From the NCBI GenBank assembly GCA_946187365.1, contig CAMHRD010000002.1, positions 1-23,740 on the forward strand: a DNA stretch of 23,740 nt, written 5' to 3'. The stretch comes from an uncultured Bacteroidales bacterium. Lineage in GTDB: Bacteria > Bacteroidota > Bacteroidia > Bacteroidales > UBA932. Positions 7,652 to 15,635 of the stretch are shown here, one piece after another. Below the pieces are notes generated by a model. The model was not told where the DNA came from. It did no database searches and saw only the letters and a program-made list of their open reading frames with translations. How positions within the stretch are numbered: position 1 is the stretch's first letter; each line of letters opens with the position of its first letter. Position numbers and translations under genes: made by a program.

Positions 7652-8791
7652 ATGGGTCCTCAGAAATCAGTAGCAGAAAAGGCTGCAGAAGTGGGAGTTA
7701 AGAAGACAAAGAAACTCTCAGATCTGAGCAAATACATTAAGGCTGCAATTAAGGCGGGAAGAAAGATTCACTACATTAATCCTTACAGATACCAGGTTAA
7801 ACTCTTCCTCTCAGAGCTGTTGGGAATTCCTGTAGGAGCGTTGCAGAAGAATGCTTCCGTCAAACTTATTAAAGCAGCTGTAAGCCAGAGAATTGTAAAG
7901 GACAAGTATGAGATTGCAGAGATAGATCATGCCTGCAACATTGGTTATGCAATGCACTACTTTGTAATGCAGAACTGCAAGCCTGGAGTAACAGAGCAGA
8001 GTCTTGCAGGAATGATGGACGGAATTGCAATGAGCAACGGAGCGGGAGTCTCCTTTGCAACCATTCTCTCCCAGCACGGAGAAACGCTTCATAATCACGA
8101 CCATAGCGGGATTATTACCAAAGGAAATCTGCTAACCGTAGATGCAGGTGCTGAGAACAATAACAACTACTGTTCTGATTTTACTCGTACAATGCCTTGC
8201 ACCGGAAAATTCACCACAAAACAGAAGGAGATATATCAGATTGTATGTGATTGTAACAACCTGGCACTCAAGCTTGCAAAGCCTGGTGTAGCATACTTTG
8301 ATGTTCACGTTGCCGTGTACCGCCTTATGGCTGAGCGTCTTAAGGCTCTCGGTCTTATGAAGGGAGATATTGATGAGGCTGTGGAGGCAGGAGCTCCTGC
8401 CCTCTTTATGCCTCACGGATTGGGACACAATATGGGATTGGATGTTCACGATATGGAGAACTACGGAGAGGATTATGTTGGTTACGGAAGCGCAGCAAAG
8501 AGAAGCAACAAATTTGGTTACAGATCTCTCCGTATGGCCCGCAAACTGGTTGAAGGTAACGTAGTTACAGACGAACCCGGAATCTACTTCATTCCTGCTT
8601 TGATTGAGAAATGGAAGAAGGAGAAAACCTGTGCTCAGTTCATAAACTTTGCACGCCTTAAAGAGTATTATGACTTTGGCGGCATCCGTCTTGAGGATGA
8701 CGTTCTCATTACAAAGACAGGTAACCGTCTGCTTGGAGCAAAGAGACTTCCTATCACAGTTAAGGAGGTTGAGGCTGCAATGAAGGGTTAA
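7652..8791 (+). CDS. Aminopeptidase P, C-terminal M24 catalytic portion
   Basis: A 379-residue open frame from ATG 7652 (MGPQKSVAEKAAEVG), 14 bases after the stop of the N-terminal fragment. It holds the rest of the N-terminal domain and the whole pita-bread M24 domain. All five metal ligands of the family are visible: D164 in LTVDAGAE, D176 in YCSDFTRT, H259 in HGLGHNMGLDVHD, E308 in TDEPGIYF and E348 in GIRLEDD. The catalytic site is therefore intact although the ATG is internal to the ancestral gene. Translation would need reinitiation or a ribosomal frameshift. No Shine-Dalgarno site precedes the ATG. A strong terminator follows four bases after the stop. Confidence 0.7.
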   Translation: MGPQKSVAEKAAEVGVKKTKKLSDLSKYIKAAIKAGRKIHYINPYRYQVKLFLSELLGIPVGALQKNASVKLIKAAVSQRIVKDKYEIAEIDHACNIGYAMHYFVMQNCKPGVTEQSLAGMMDGIAMSNGAGVSFATILSQHGETLHNHDHSGIITKGNLLTVDAGAENNNNYCSDFTRTMPCTGKFTTKQKEIYQIVCDCNNLALKLAKPGVAYFDVHVAVYRLMAERLKALGLMKGDIDEAVEAGAPALFMPHGLGHNMGLDVHDMENYGEDYVGYGSAAKRSNKFGYRSLRMARKLVEGNVVTDEPGIYFIPALIEKWKKEKTCAQFINFARLKEYYDFGGIRLEDDVLITKTGNRLLGAKRLPITVKEVEAAMKG

Positions 8792-8794
8792 AAA

Positions 8795-8828
8795 GAGATG
8801 ACTAAAAGTGTTTTAGTCATCTCCTTTT
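8795..8828. terminator. Bidirectional intrinsic terminator
   Basis: GAGATGACTAAAA (8795-8807), loop GTG and TTTTAGTCATCTC (8811-8823) make a perfect 13-bp stem, followed by CTTTTT on the plus strand. A-runs on the left side give TTTTT on the minus strand. It ends the aminopeptidase transcript and probably also the convergent DUF4251-like gene, which stops at 8860. Confidence 0.9.
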
Positions 8829-8859
8829 TCTTTTAATCTCTTATGCCGTCTATTCGGGA

Positions 8860-9375
8860 TTACTCCGGATTAGATTTCTTGTAGAACCCAGCAACCTTTG
8901 AAGGTACCACAGGTCCCTGGAACTTGCGGGTAGTACCGGTAGACGGAGTGAAAATAACGTTCACAATGTTACCGTTATCTACCTTAGGCAAGGTAATCTT
9001 GTAAGTACCCTGGATATGTCTTCCCTGAACTCTGATAATAATGTTCTTAATGTTTCCCTTCTTGTCTTTGTTTTCAGTATACTCCTTTACCTCTGCAACG
9101 TTTGTATAAGAGTTATCGCAAACTCTTGCTCCCTGCATAAACATATTAGTCTTCTCGTATGAGATGAATATGCTGTTGTCTGTAAGCTGGTTATCAATAC
9201 CGTCAGAGTCTGTGTATGAAGATGGAACAATAGCCCAGTCCTTATCCTCAAAAGCCTTGATCATAGTCTCATAGAGAGCCTTCTGCTGAGCAGCCTTCTC
9301 CTCTTTTGAGAGTTTCTGAGCAAAAGAAGGAAGAGCAAAAACAAGTGCAAGAGCAAAAATCAAAATCTTTTTCAT
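8860..9375 (-). CDS. Small secreted protein, DUF4251-like
   Basis: A 171-residue protein starting at ATG 9373-9375. MKKILIFALALVFALPSFAQ is a clear signal peptide with probable cleavage at SFA-Q, and no lipobox cysteine. A lysine/glutamate-rich helix follows (about residues 22-45), then a beta-rich domain: NSIFISYEKTNMFMQGARV, a charged turn ENKDKKGN, YKITLPKVDNGNIVNVIFT. The strand pattern and the final polar repeat region resemble the DUF4251 family, which is common and uncharacterised in Bacteroidales; I rate that match at about even odds. It is probably periplasmic. Its upstream gap holds two RNA hairpins and no convincing TAnnTTTG, so it may be read from the Sus-like operon upstream or from an unrecognised promoter. 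Confidence 0.75.
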   Translation of the reverse strand: MKKILIFALALVFALPSFAQKLSKEEKAAQQKALYETMIKAFEDKDWAIVPSSYTDSDGIDNQLTDNSIFISYEKTNMFMQGARVCDNSYTNVAEVKEYTENKDKKGNIKNIIIRVQGRHIQGTYKITLPKVDNGNIVNVIFTPSTGTTRKFQGPVVPSKVAGFYKKSNPE

Positions 9376-9413
9376 CTTCTGTATTTTTAAAGGTTAACTA
9401 TCCATATAAAACA

Positions 9414-9486
9414 ACCGGAACTGTTTAAGTCTGGAGAATCAAATATTGTTCCAATTTTAAACCCTAGACGAATAAACAATTCCGGT
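9414..9486 (-). other. Candidate structured RNA / long hairpin
   Basis: Thirteen-base arms ACCGGAACTGTTT (9414-9426) and AAACAATTCCGGT (9474-9486) are inverted. In minus-strand RNA the one non-Watson-Crick position is a G-U pair, so all 13 pairs form; on the plus strand it would be an A-C mismatch. Inside, plus 9462-9469 and 9429-9436 pair again (seven of eight, one wobble), and ATTG/CAAT (9445-9448, 9452-9455) closes a triloop. The result is a three-tier hairpin of 73 bases between the susE-like gene and the DUF4251-like gene. There is no U-run, so it is not a standard terminator. Confidence 0.4.
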
Positions 9487-9500
9487 GATTATAAGTCAAT

Positions 9501-9530
9501 AATGCCGCAGCATAATTATGCCGCAGCATT
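9501..9530 (-). terminator. Hairpin after the susE-like gene, terminator-like without a U-tract
   Basis: In minus-strand RNA a 13-bp stem with two G-U pairs and loop AAUU forms nine bases after the stop codon. Seen as DNA it is two direct copies of ATGCCGCAGCAT separated by AATT. On the plus strand the two G-U pairs become A-C mismatches. No T-run follows, so it may protect the 3' end of the Sus-like mRNA or terminate weakly. Confidence 0.5.
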
Positions 9531-9539
9531 ATCTAACTA

Positions 9540-10388
9540 TTACAGGTTCGTCCACTGACTAACGTCACAAGCAGGCGTTTTGGTTCTCATACCTCTGAAG
9601 AAGTGAGTATAAACTCTTCCGACGTATCCGTTCCAGTAGTCTGTGTAGTTAACCATCTTGGAACCGTTCCACTTCTGAAGAACGTTACCGTTTTCGTCGA
9701 GGATTCTGTAGTCAATTCTCTGGTAACCTGCAGAGTTGAATACGGACTTGTGAAGAATGATCTCCACTCTGTCTGTAGCCTCGCCAAAAGCAACCGGCTC
9801 TCCAACGTTGAAGTACTCGGTTTCACCCTGACGCTTGCCCTGATACTGGAGTTTTCCAGGATAAGGCACACCCGTTGTCTCATAAAGAAGGTTTACAAAC
9901 ATCACCTTGCAAACGGAATCAGTACCCCACTGAGCAACATGTGCAGGAGCGGAATAGTCCCAGTAAGGATATTTGTTATCCAGAACAATAGGCTCCTTGT
10001 TGAGGTCGTGGATAATAACGTTCTGCTTTCCAACAGTAAGAGTACAGTTCTTGTCGTAAACAACAGCACCCTTTCTCATCAACTTGATGTTAACCTGTCC
10101 TGCAGCAACACGATAGAATCTACCGGTACCACCACCAGGAAGTCCGTTGTAAGGATACAGGGTACCTGAACCTGTTACATTAGCATACAACTGGCCGTTG
10201 ATATAGGTAGAATCTATATTGTTAGCAGCCACGTTGTTGATAGGCTCAAAATAGTGAAGCTGAAATTCTGCCTCGTTTCCGCTATATGGCTCAGCCTTGA
10301 ACTTAATCTCATGCTTTGTACAGAAAGTCAGAGCGAAGACAGCAGCAATAGCCAATATTGAAAATAATATCTTTTTCATATCTTTCAT
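9540..10388 (-). CDS. SusE-like / DUF4397-like cell-envelope protein
   Basis: A 282-residue protein, third in the susC-susD operon, where SusE/SusF-type surface glycan-binding lipoproteins normally sit. It starts at ATG 10388, three bases past the susD stop; a second ATG at 10379 (MKKILFS) is also possible. The hydrophobic leader ends LTFC-TKHE, with C23 as a possible lipid anchor, although phenylalanine before the cysteine is unusual for a lipobox. Residues of about 40-140 (YFEPINNVAANN, FYRVAAGQVNIKLM, LTVGKQNVIIHDL) resemble the Ig-like repeat of DUF4397-type proteins. The remainder is beta-rich with many tyrosines and tryptophans, as in carbohydrate-binding surface proteins. The ligand is unknown. 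A 13-bp hairpin follows the stop codon. Confidence 0.65.
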   Translation of the reverse strand: MKDMKKILFSILAIAAVFALTFCTKHEIKFKAEPYSGNEAEFQLHYFEPINNVAANNIDSTYINGQLYANVTGSGTLYPYNGLPGGGTGRFYRVAAGQVNIKLMRKGAVVYDKNCTLTVGKQNVIIHDLNKEPIVLDNKYPYWDYSAPAHVAQWGTDSVCKVMFVNLLYETTGVPYPGKLQYQGKRQGETEYFNVGEPVAFGEATDRVEIILHKSVFNSAGYQRIDYRILDENGNVLQKWNGSKMVNYTDYWNGYVGRVYTHFFRGMRTKTPACDVSQWTNL

Positions 10389-10391
10389 GTA

Positions 10392-12344
10392 TTAATAAGG
10401 AAGTGATTCAGGCATATCTCCAGGATAAGCGAACCAAGGCATAGAGATATGGTAGTTCTTATAAGCATCTCCTGTAGCTGTTTCAATCAATCCAGGTATA
10501 GGCTTCAGAGCCTTCAGAGCCGGCTTGTTCCACATGTACTCGGAGTTGTAACGAGGAGTCATACGGTAAGCAGGAGAACCAAGGTTATCCTGGTTGAATG
10601 AAGATCTTCTACCCTGAACCTGAGCTGGCTTCATATAGAATCCCTTGTAAACCTTAGTAGCATCCTCATCCCACTTCTGGTCAATAGCTGTAACAGTCCA
10701 GCCGTTTCCGTTGGAAGGATAATCTCCGGTATAAGCAATATCATAATGATACTTTCTAAGGTCAACCCAAGCCTCATAAGCTCCCCAAGGGAAGAGGTGA
10801 ACGTACTTCTGCATCATAATGTGAGACAGAGTAAGGTTGCCTGTGTTGATACCTGCAACGAATGGACCTGCAAGATATTCCTTAGCCAAAGTGTTGAAGA
10901 GCTTGGTAGCAATCTTGTCTCCTCCAGGGAGAGAACCGTAGTCCTTAAATCCTGTAGAAGTAGCCTCCTTTGAACCAGGATAGAGGTATTTCTCAGTGAA
11001 CTCCATATCCAGCTCAACACCTCTCTTCCAGCAAGCCAAAGCGTTAGCCTTGTCACCCTTATACCAGTAAGCCTCTGCCATTTCAAACTGAATCTCAGCA
11101 GAAGTCATAATAATATAAGGAGCGTTCTCACGGTACAGCCAGCGGCCGATTCCGTCTACGTCAACGTTTGCAGAGTATCCGGCTCTTCCTGTGTAGAAGT
11201 TAGGAGTAGTCCATCCCTGGTATCCTACAGAGTTGGTAAACTGTGCACCATAGTACTTGTAGTATTTTACAACCTCTGCCTTATCTATATCCTCGTAAGT
11301 TAAGTTATCACGGGTAGCCAGTTTAGCAGCTACACGAGGATCATAGTGACCGGTGATTTCTACGTTGGTATCGCAGATAATCTGGTTAGGGTTAAGCTTG
11401 TAAGGATAGTAGTCTGAATGGCTGTCATCCTTATCTGTCTTAATAATATCACCAGTTGCGTGGTCATACAACGGAACGGTACCTGTCATGATCTTTACGA
11501 TGAAGTCACCCTGCCAGTAAGAGTTGCTAAGGTTACCTCTTCTAGGGCACCAGAAGTTATTGTATGCGCCAAATTGAGCATCTGCTCCACCGCCCGGGGT
11601 CTGCATAACGCAGTCATCAGCTACGCTCTGCATTGCGAGTTTTCCGTGAGCAATCAACTCATCTGCATACTTGGAAAGGAAGTCACTCTTTCTGGTAAGA
11701 GAAGCCAGGTTACGGCAGATTACACCGTGAGCAAACTGGAGCCACTTGGTCTTGTTGCCGCCGTAAATGATATCGTAATCCTTAAGAGTAGAGCCGTAAT
11801 TGGTATTATCGGTCATCTCAAAATATTCAATAGCGCGGCGAGCCCATGACTGAATGGAGTCATAAATCTCATCCTGATACTGATAGTCAAAAGCGAGTAC
11901 TCCAGGAACAAAAGCCTGACGGAGAGGCATTTCTCCGTTTTCTTTTGTGGTTACGTCCCAAGAGTGAGCCTTAAGAGTATAGCCTATACCGGCCATAGTC
12001 CAACGCTGATGATCAACAGCGTATTTGATAAGGTTCTCAAGGTTCATACCCTGAAGCCAGTAAGTTACTCTCCACATTTCTCCACCGGAATCGGAAGGAG
12101 TCCAGTAGTTGTTGCAGAAACCTGTGTAGGAAGAAGTACCCATCATCTGAGAGAGAACGCCAGTTGCACGGATATCCCAGTACAGACCCTGAAGTGCAGA
12201 CTCAATACCTGCCAGATACATGTAATCCTCCACCTGCTGCTCATCCGGAGCATCAACGTTCTTGTTAACATCCAGATAGTGATCACAACCTGTGGTAAAC
12301 AAACCAAGTGTTGCAATAAGAATTATAGTATATATCTTTTTCAT
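10392..12344 (-). CDS. SusD/RagB-family outer-membrane lipoprotein
   Basis: A 650-residue substrate-binding lipoprotein that would cap the SusC channel on the cell surface. The leader MKKIYTIILIATLGLFTTGC has a lipobox ending at C20, followed by DHYLDVNKNVDAP, the typical CD.YLDVN opening of SusD-like proteins and an acidic stretch of the kind that directs lipoproteins to the surface. The body is alpha-helical with TPR-like segments (EIQFEMAEAYWYKGDKANALACWKRGVEL, about residues 425-455) and ends in a region rich in aromatic residues. The size and the N-terminal pattern fit the SusD-like_2 branch better than classical starch SusD. It lies 13 bases after the susC stop and 3 bases before the susE-like start, so the three are translated from one mRNA. 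Confidence 0.92.
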   Translation of the reverse strand: MKKIYTIILIATLGLFTTGCDHYLDVNKNVDAPDEQQVEDYMYLAGIESALQGLYWDIRATGVLSQMMGTSSYTGFCNNYWTPSDSGGEMWRVTYWLQGMNLENLIKYAVDHQRWTMAGIGYTLKAHSWDVTTKENGEMPLRQAFVPGVLAFDYQYQDEIYDSIQSWARRAIEYFEMTDNTNYGSTLKDYDIIYGGNKTKWLQFAHGVICRNLASLTRKSDFLSKYADELIAHGKLAMQSVADDCVMQTPGGGADAQFGAYNNFWCPRRGNLSNSYWQGDFIVKIMTGTVPLYDHATGDIIKTDKDDSHSDYYPYKLNPNQIICDTNVEITGHYDPRVAAKLATRDNLTYEDIDKAEVVKYYKYYGAQFTNSVGYQGWTTPNFYTGRAGYSANVDVDGIGRWLYRENAPYIIMTSAEIQFEMAEAYWYKGDKANALACWKRGVELDMEFTEKYLYPGSKEATSTGFKDYGSLPGGDKIATKLFNTLAKEYLAGPFVAGINTGNLTLSHIMMQKYVHLFPWGAYEAWVDLRKYHYDIAYTGDYPSNGNGWTVTAIDQKWDEDATKVYKGFYMKPAQVQGRRSSFNQDNLGSPAYRMTPRYNSEYMWNKPALKALKPIPGLIETATGDAYKNYHISMPWFAYPGDMPESLPY

Positions 12345-12357
12345 ATTCCTTTCTTAA

Positions 12358-15300
12358 TTAGAAGGTTAAGTTGATACCTACGGAAATGCTTCTTGGTGTA
12401 GGAGTTCCCCACCAGTCCATTCCGAATCCGCCGGTTCCACCGAGAGCGGCAGAGTTGGCATTACCTACAGGATCAATACCTGAGTAGTTAGTGAGGGTGA
12501 ACAGGTCGTTTGCACTAACCCATACACTTGCTGCTGAAAGCAGGTTGTGAGTTGCATTCTGCAGCCAGCTCTTTGGTACGGTGTACTGGAAGCGGCACTC
12601 CTTCAGACGGAGGTAGTTCACATGCTTCTCAAACCAGGAGATATCTGCACCGGCAAAGTAGCTAGGCATGATAGAGTAGTCAACGATGATGTTGTTAGGA
12701 GTAGGGTTGGCTGTATTCTCGTTGCCGTCCTTGAGGACACCGGTGAAGATGTACTTTCCGGTCTGGCGGAGTTCTACAGACTCCTTACTTGTTCCGTTAA
12801 CCATCATGTTGTACTTGGTTCCGTTTACGATAGAGGCACCAAAACGGCCGTCAAGCAACATAGAGAAGCGGAAGTTCTTCCAGCTCAAAGATGAAGTGAT
12901 ACCGTATTTCAGTTTAGGGTTACGGTCACCTATGTAAACCCACTCGGCCTTAGTCAGAGGAAGACCGGTGGTAGCACTGATCAATACCTGACCCCTATCA
13001 TTACGCTCATAATCATAACCTGTCATGGCGTAGATAGGATAGCCCTTCTTCACACCGTTACGAATACCGTTGAGGATCCAGGTGTAAGGATTATAGTACT
13101 CGGATACGTTCTCAGGGAGGTAGGTAACCTTAGAATCATTGTGGTCTAAGTTCAAACCTACGTTCCATCTCCAACCTGAAGAGTTGCGGATGATGTCGCC
13201 ATCAATGTGGAACTCCCAGCCCCAGGTCTTGAAGGTACCTACGTTCATGTTATTCAATACGAAACCGGTAGCGTATGACAGACGGAAGTCTGTTACATAC
13301 TGGTTCTTACACTTTCTCCAATAGTAAGAGAAGTCCATATTTACGCGGTCATTGAAAAGACGTGCCTCAAAACCAATCTCGGTCTCGTCGTTCATCTCTG
13401 GCTTCAGGGTTGGGTTAGGACCGGTGTAGCCGTACTTGAAACCGCCGCCAATGTTGTCTGTAGACTCCAAAGCAGGATAGATAGCGTTAGGAGTTGCATC
13501 CTTACCAACCTCTGCAAAGGAAGCTCTGAGTTTCAAATATGAGATATAATCATTGTTCTTTAAGAACGGAAGCTCGGTTGCAATGAAGGAAGCCTCAACT
13601 GCAGGATAGAAGTATGAACGATTATCCTTTGGAAGAGTTGAAGACCAGTCATTACGTCCTCTAAAGTTCAAGAAGGCCATGTTCTTCCAGCCCAATTCAA
13701 TGGATCCGGAAATACCCTGGATTCTTCTCTTAGCATGATGCTCACGAGTTACTACTGTCTGAGGATCGCAGTTTGCCAGAGAGTAGAAGTCTACGGCTGT
13801 AAACTTAGTACCATAGGTAGAGAGGCTCTCTGTGTAGTTCTCCTGCTGGTGGTAACCAACCTGAGCACGGAAGGTGAAATCACCCCACTGGTTGTTGTAA
13901 CCTGCAAGTACGTTCACTGACTTGTCTGCCATGTCATACTTGGAAAGGTTGTAACCTCCGGCCTTGCCGTAATCACCGTTGTCACGGTTTGCAAAGTAAG
14001 GATGATAGTGGTTCTCGTAAGTAGACTTGGAGTTATCCCATCCTAACTTGGCGCTGATATAGGTATTCTTGGTTGGGGTAATGTTTACACCCAGAGTTGT
14101 CAAGAATCTCTTTGTGCCGTCATGGTTGCGGTTCTTGTACAAGTCATACAGAGGGTTGTAAAGGTCATGGTCTGTATAGTAAGAAGGAAGTTTCATCTGA
14201 ACTCCGTCCTCATCAAGATACTGACTCATGTCGTCTACGATAGGCCAAATGTAAGCTCTGCGGAGAACACCGATGTTACCCTTGCGGGCCTTGCTGTTGG
14301 AAGTCTCTGTGTAACCCATCATGGCGTCAAAGTTCAGCCACTTGGTTACCTGTGCCTTTCCGGAAAGGGTGATGTTCAACTTGGTATACTCGGTAGTCTT
14401 TACTGTTCCTTTCTGATCAAGATAAGAAGCAGCACCACGAACGGTAACCTTGTCTGTACCACCTTCAACAGATACATTGTGCTGGTGAGCAAATCCGGTC
14501 TGAAGAATAGCCTTTACGTTGTCATAAAGTTTTACACTTCCGTCGGTAGGATATCTGCCTCCGAAACGGCTGGTGTAGTAGTAGTTGGTAATACCATACT
14601 GTCCGTTAGCGAACTCGGTCTGAGATTTTGGATAACCGTAGCTCTTGGACCAGGTAAGGTTGTTACTATAGGTAACCTTTCCTTTACCAGCACTACCTTT
14701 CTTAGTAGTGATAACGATAGCACCGTTGGAAGCATCTGATCCATAAAGCACTGCAGCTGCAGCTCCCTTAAGGATGGTCATGCTCTCAATATCCTCCGGG
14801 TTGAGGTCGTTTCCTCTTGAGGAGAAGTCCTCATACAAACTGGAGAATTTAACTCCACCTGCATCAAGGTCATCAACGGCGAATCCGTTACGTGCATCAA
14901 AGGTGCTGTTGTTCATTGGCACACCGTCAATAACGTACAGAGGCTGGTTGTTTCCGGAAATAGATGTTACACTACGCAGCACTACGCTGGTGGATGCACC
15001 AGGAGCACCACTGGTGGTGGTAACGGTCATACCGGCAACACGGCCCTGGAGAGCGGCAACGAATGCGTCACGTCCTGACTCCTGAATATCAGTAGCCTTA
15101 ACGTTCTGTACGGCTGATCCTACGGAACGCTGTACACGCTTCATACCATACTCTGCAGTGATGACTGCTGCGTCCAACTGAACAGCGTCATCTCTGAGGA
15201 CTACGTTAACCACACTTCTGTTGTTTACTGCCACTTCCTGAGTGGTGTAACCAATTGATTGGAATACAAGTACAGCGTTAGAGGCACACTTAATTGTATA

Positions 15301-15504
15301 GCGGCCGTCTACGTTCGTACTTGTTCCGGTCTTAGTGCCCTTTACGAGAACAGCAGCACCAACAACCGGCTCACCGTTTTGATCGGTGACCTTTCCGCTA
15401 ACATTTACGTTCTGTGCTATTACCTCACCAATAGACAGCATAACTGCCAAAAGGAAAGCAACGCCCAGACGGAAATGTCTGTTAGTTTTTGTTTGTTTGA
15501 ACAT
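12358..15504 (-). CDS. SusC/RagA-family TonB-linked outer-membrane transporter
   Basis: A 1048-residue TonB-dependent importer, first gene of the Sus-like operon. It begins at ATG 15504 with a signal peptide (residues 1-30, ...GEVIAQ). A CarboxypepD_reg-like domain (about 33-103, VSGKVTDQNGEPVVGAAVLVKGT...GRYTI) precedes a TonB-box-like DAAVITAEYG (111-120). The plug has ALQGRVAGMTV, LYVIDGVPMNN and DIESMTILKGAAAAVLYGSDASNGAIVITTKKG, all diagnostic of SusC/RagA. The barrel follows and ends in ...ISVGINLTF with a terminal aromatic residue, as outer-membrane barrels do. Family members form a lidded pair with the SusD partner encoded next. A promoter with TAATTTTG lies about 60 bases upstream. 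No ECF sigma, anti-sigma or hybrid two-component gene is nearby, so the inducer is not evident. Confidence 0.97.
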   Translation of the reverse strand: MFKQTKTNRHFRLGVAFLLAVMLSIGEVIAQNVNVSGKVTDQNGEPVVGAAVLVKGTKTGTSTNVDGRYTIKCASNAVLVFQSIGYTTQEVAVNNRSVVNVVLRDDAVQLDAAVITAEYGMKRVQRSVGSAVQNVKATDIQESGRDAFVAALQGRVAGMTVTTTSGAPGASTSVVLRSVTSISGNNQPLYVIDGVPMNNSTFDARNGFAVDDLDAGGVKFSSLYEDFSSRGNDLNPEDIESMTILKGAAAAVLYGSDASNGAIVITTKKGSAGKGKVTYSNNLTWSKSYGYPKSQTEFANGQYGITNYYYTSRFGGRYPTDGSVKLYDNVKAILQTGFAHQHNVSVEGGTDKVTVRGAASYLDQKGTVKTTEYTKLNITLSGKAQVTKWLNFDAMMGYTETSNSKARKGNIGVLRRAYIWPIVDDMSQYLDEDGVQMKLPSYYTDHDLYNPLYDLYKNRNHDGTKRFLTTLGVNITPTKNTYISAKLGWDNSKSTYENHYHPYFANRDNGDYGKAGGYNLSKYDMADKSVNVLAGYNNQWGDFTFRAQVGYHQQENYTESLSTYGTKFTAVDFYSLANCDPQTVVTREHHAKRRIQGISGSIELGWKNMAFLNFRGRNDWSSTLPKDNRSYFYPAVEASFIATELPFLKNNDYISYLKLRASFAEVGKDATPNAIYPALESTDNIGGGFKYGYTGPNPTLKPEMNDETEIGFEARLFNDRVNMDFSYYWRKCKNQYVTDFRLSYATGFVLNNMNVGTFKTWGWEFHIDGDIIRNSSGWRWNVGLNLDHNDSKVTYLPENVSEYYNPYTWILNGIRNGVKKGYPIYAMTGYDYERNDRGQVLISATTGLPLTKAEWVYIGDRNPKLKYGITSSLSWKNFRFSMLLDGRFGASIVNGTKYNMMVNGTSKESVELRQTGKYIFTGVLKDGNENTANPTPNNIIVDYSIMPSYFAGADISWFEKHVNYLRLKECRFQYTVPKSWLQNATHNLLSAASVWVSANDLFTLTNYSGIDPVGNANSAALGGTGGFGMDWWGTPTPRSISVGINLTF

Positions 15505-15563
15505 AGTTAATTTTTATTTGGTTAAAGTGTTTTTTCTTTTATTTTGGTCTAAAAATAACGGGT

Positions 15564-15596
15564 CAAAATTATATAATAATTCTGACAAATCACAAT
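15564..15596 (-). promoter_or_regulatory. Promoter of the susC-susD-susE-like operon
   Basis: TAATTTTG on the minus strand (15564-15571) fits TAnnTTTG, with ATTG (15593-15596) 21 bases upstream as an imperfect -33. The predicted start is near 15558, giving a leader of about 53 bases. Confidence 0.5.
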
Positions 15597-15601
15597 AAAT
15601 G

Positions 15602-15628
15602 ATGCAAAAAAATCAAATTTCGTTGCAT
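15602..15628. repeat. Inverted repeat ATGCAA-N15-TTGCAT upstream of susC
   Basis: Perfect six-base arms (15602-15607 and 15623-15628) are centred about 57 bases upstream of the predicted susC start, a usual place for an activator site. It also lies just after the MFS gene stop and could be a weak hairpin at that mRNA's end, although its T-rich run is in the loop and not after the stem. Confidence 0.3.
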
Positions 15629-15635
15629 TCTTTAA

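Larger units (their letters stand above)
7392..8791 (+). pseudogene. pepP: Xaa-Pro aminopeptidase (M24B), interrupted by a frameshift
   Basis: Two reading frames together make one aminopeptidase P-type protein, which removes an N-terminal residue before proline and uses a dinuclear metal site. The N-terminal creatinase/AMP_N domain runs in frame from ATG 7392 to ...DKNEEILFGN (7616). The family-typical continuation FGNDVSIDDIIWMGP is in another frame from 7616. At the junction TTCGGTAA (7608-7615) is followed by the near-copy TTTGGAAA (7616-7623). Removing one 8-base copy restores a continuous 463-residue protein, about the family's length, with no other stop or gap. The rest is well preserved, so the lesion is recent, an assembly error, or bypassed by reinitiation at ATG 7652. 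I treat it as one broken gene, and list the two open frames separately because each could still be translated. Confidence 0.8.

Noticed and set aside
9414..9486. A miniature transposon with 13-base terminal repeats
   Set aside because: No target-site duplication flanks it, the interior also pairs, and the G-U bias favours an RNA structure; a second copy would be needed to revive the idea.
9603..10169. Plus-strand open frame of 188 codons opposite the susE-like gene
   Set aside because: No recognisable domain or start signal is present, and the minus-strand gene has operon context and a signal peptide.
14122..14739. Long plus-strand open frame (205 codons) inside susC
   Set aside because: It is antisense to a strongly conserved SusC barrel region and shows no domain, signal peptide or promoter. 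It follows from codon bias of the real gene.
15602..15628. Intrinsic terminator of the MFS gene
   Set aside because: The stem is only six base pairs with a 15-base loop, and the T-run lies in the loop and not after the stem.
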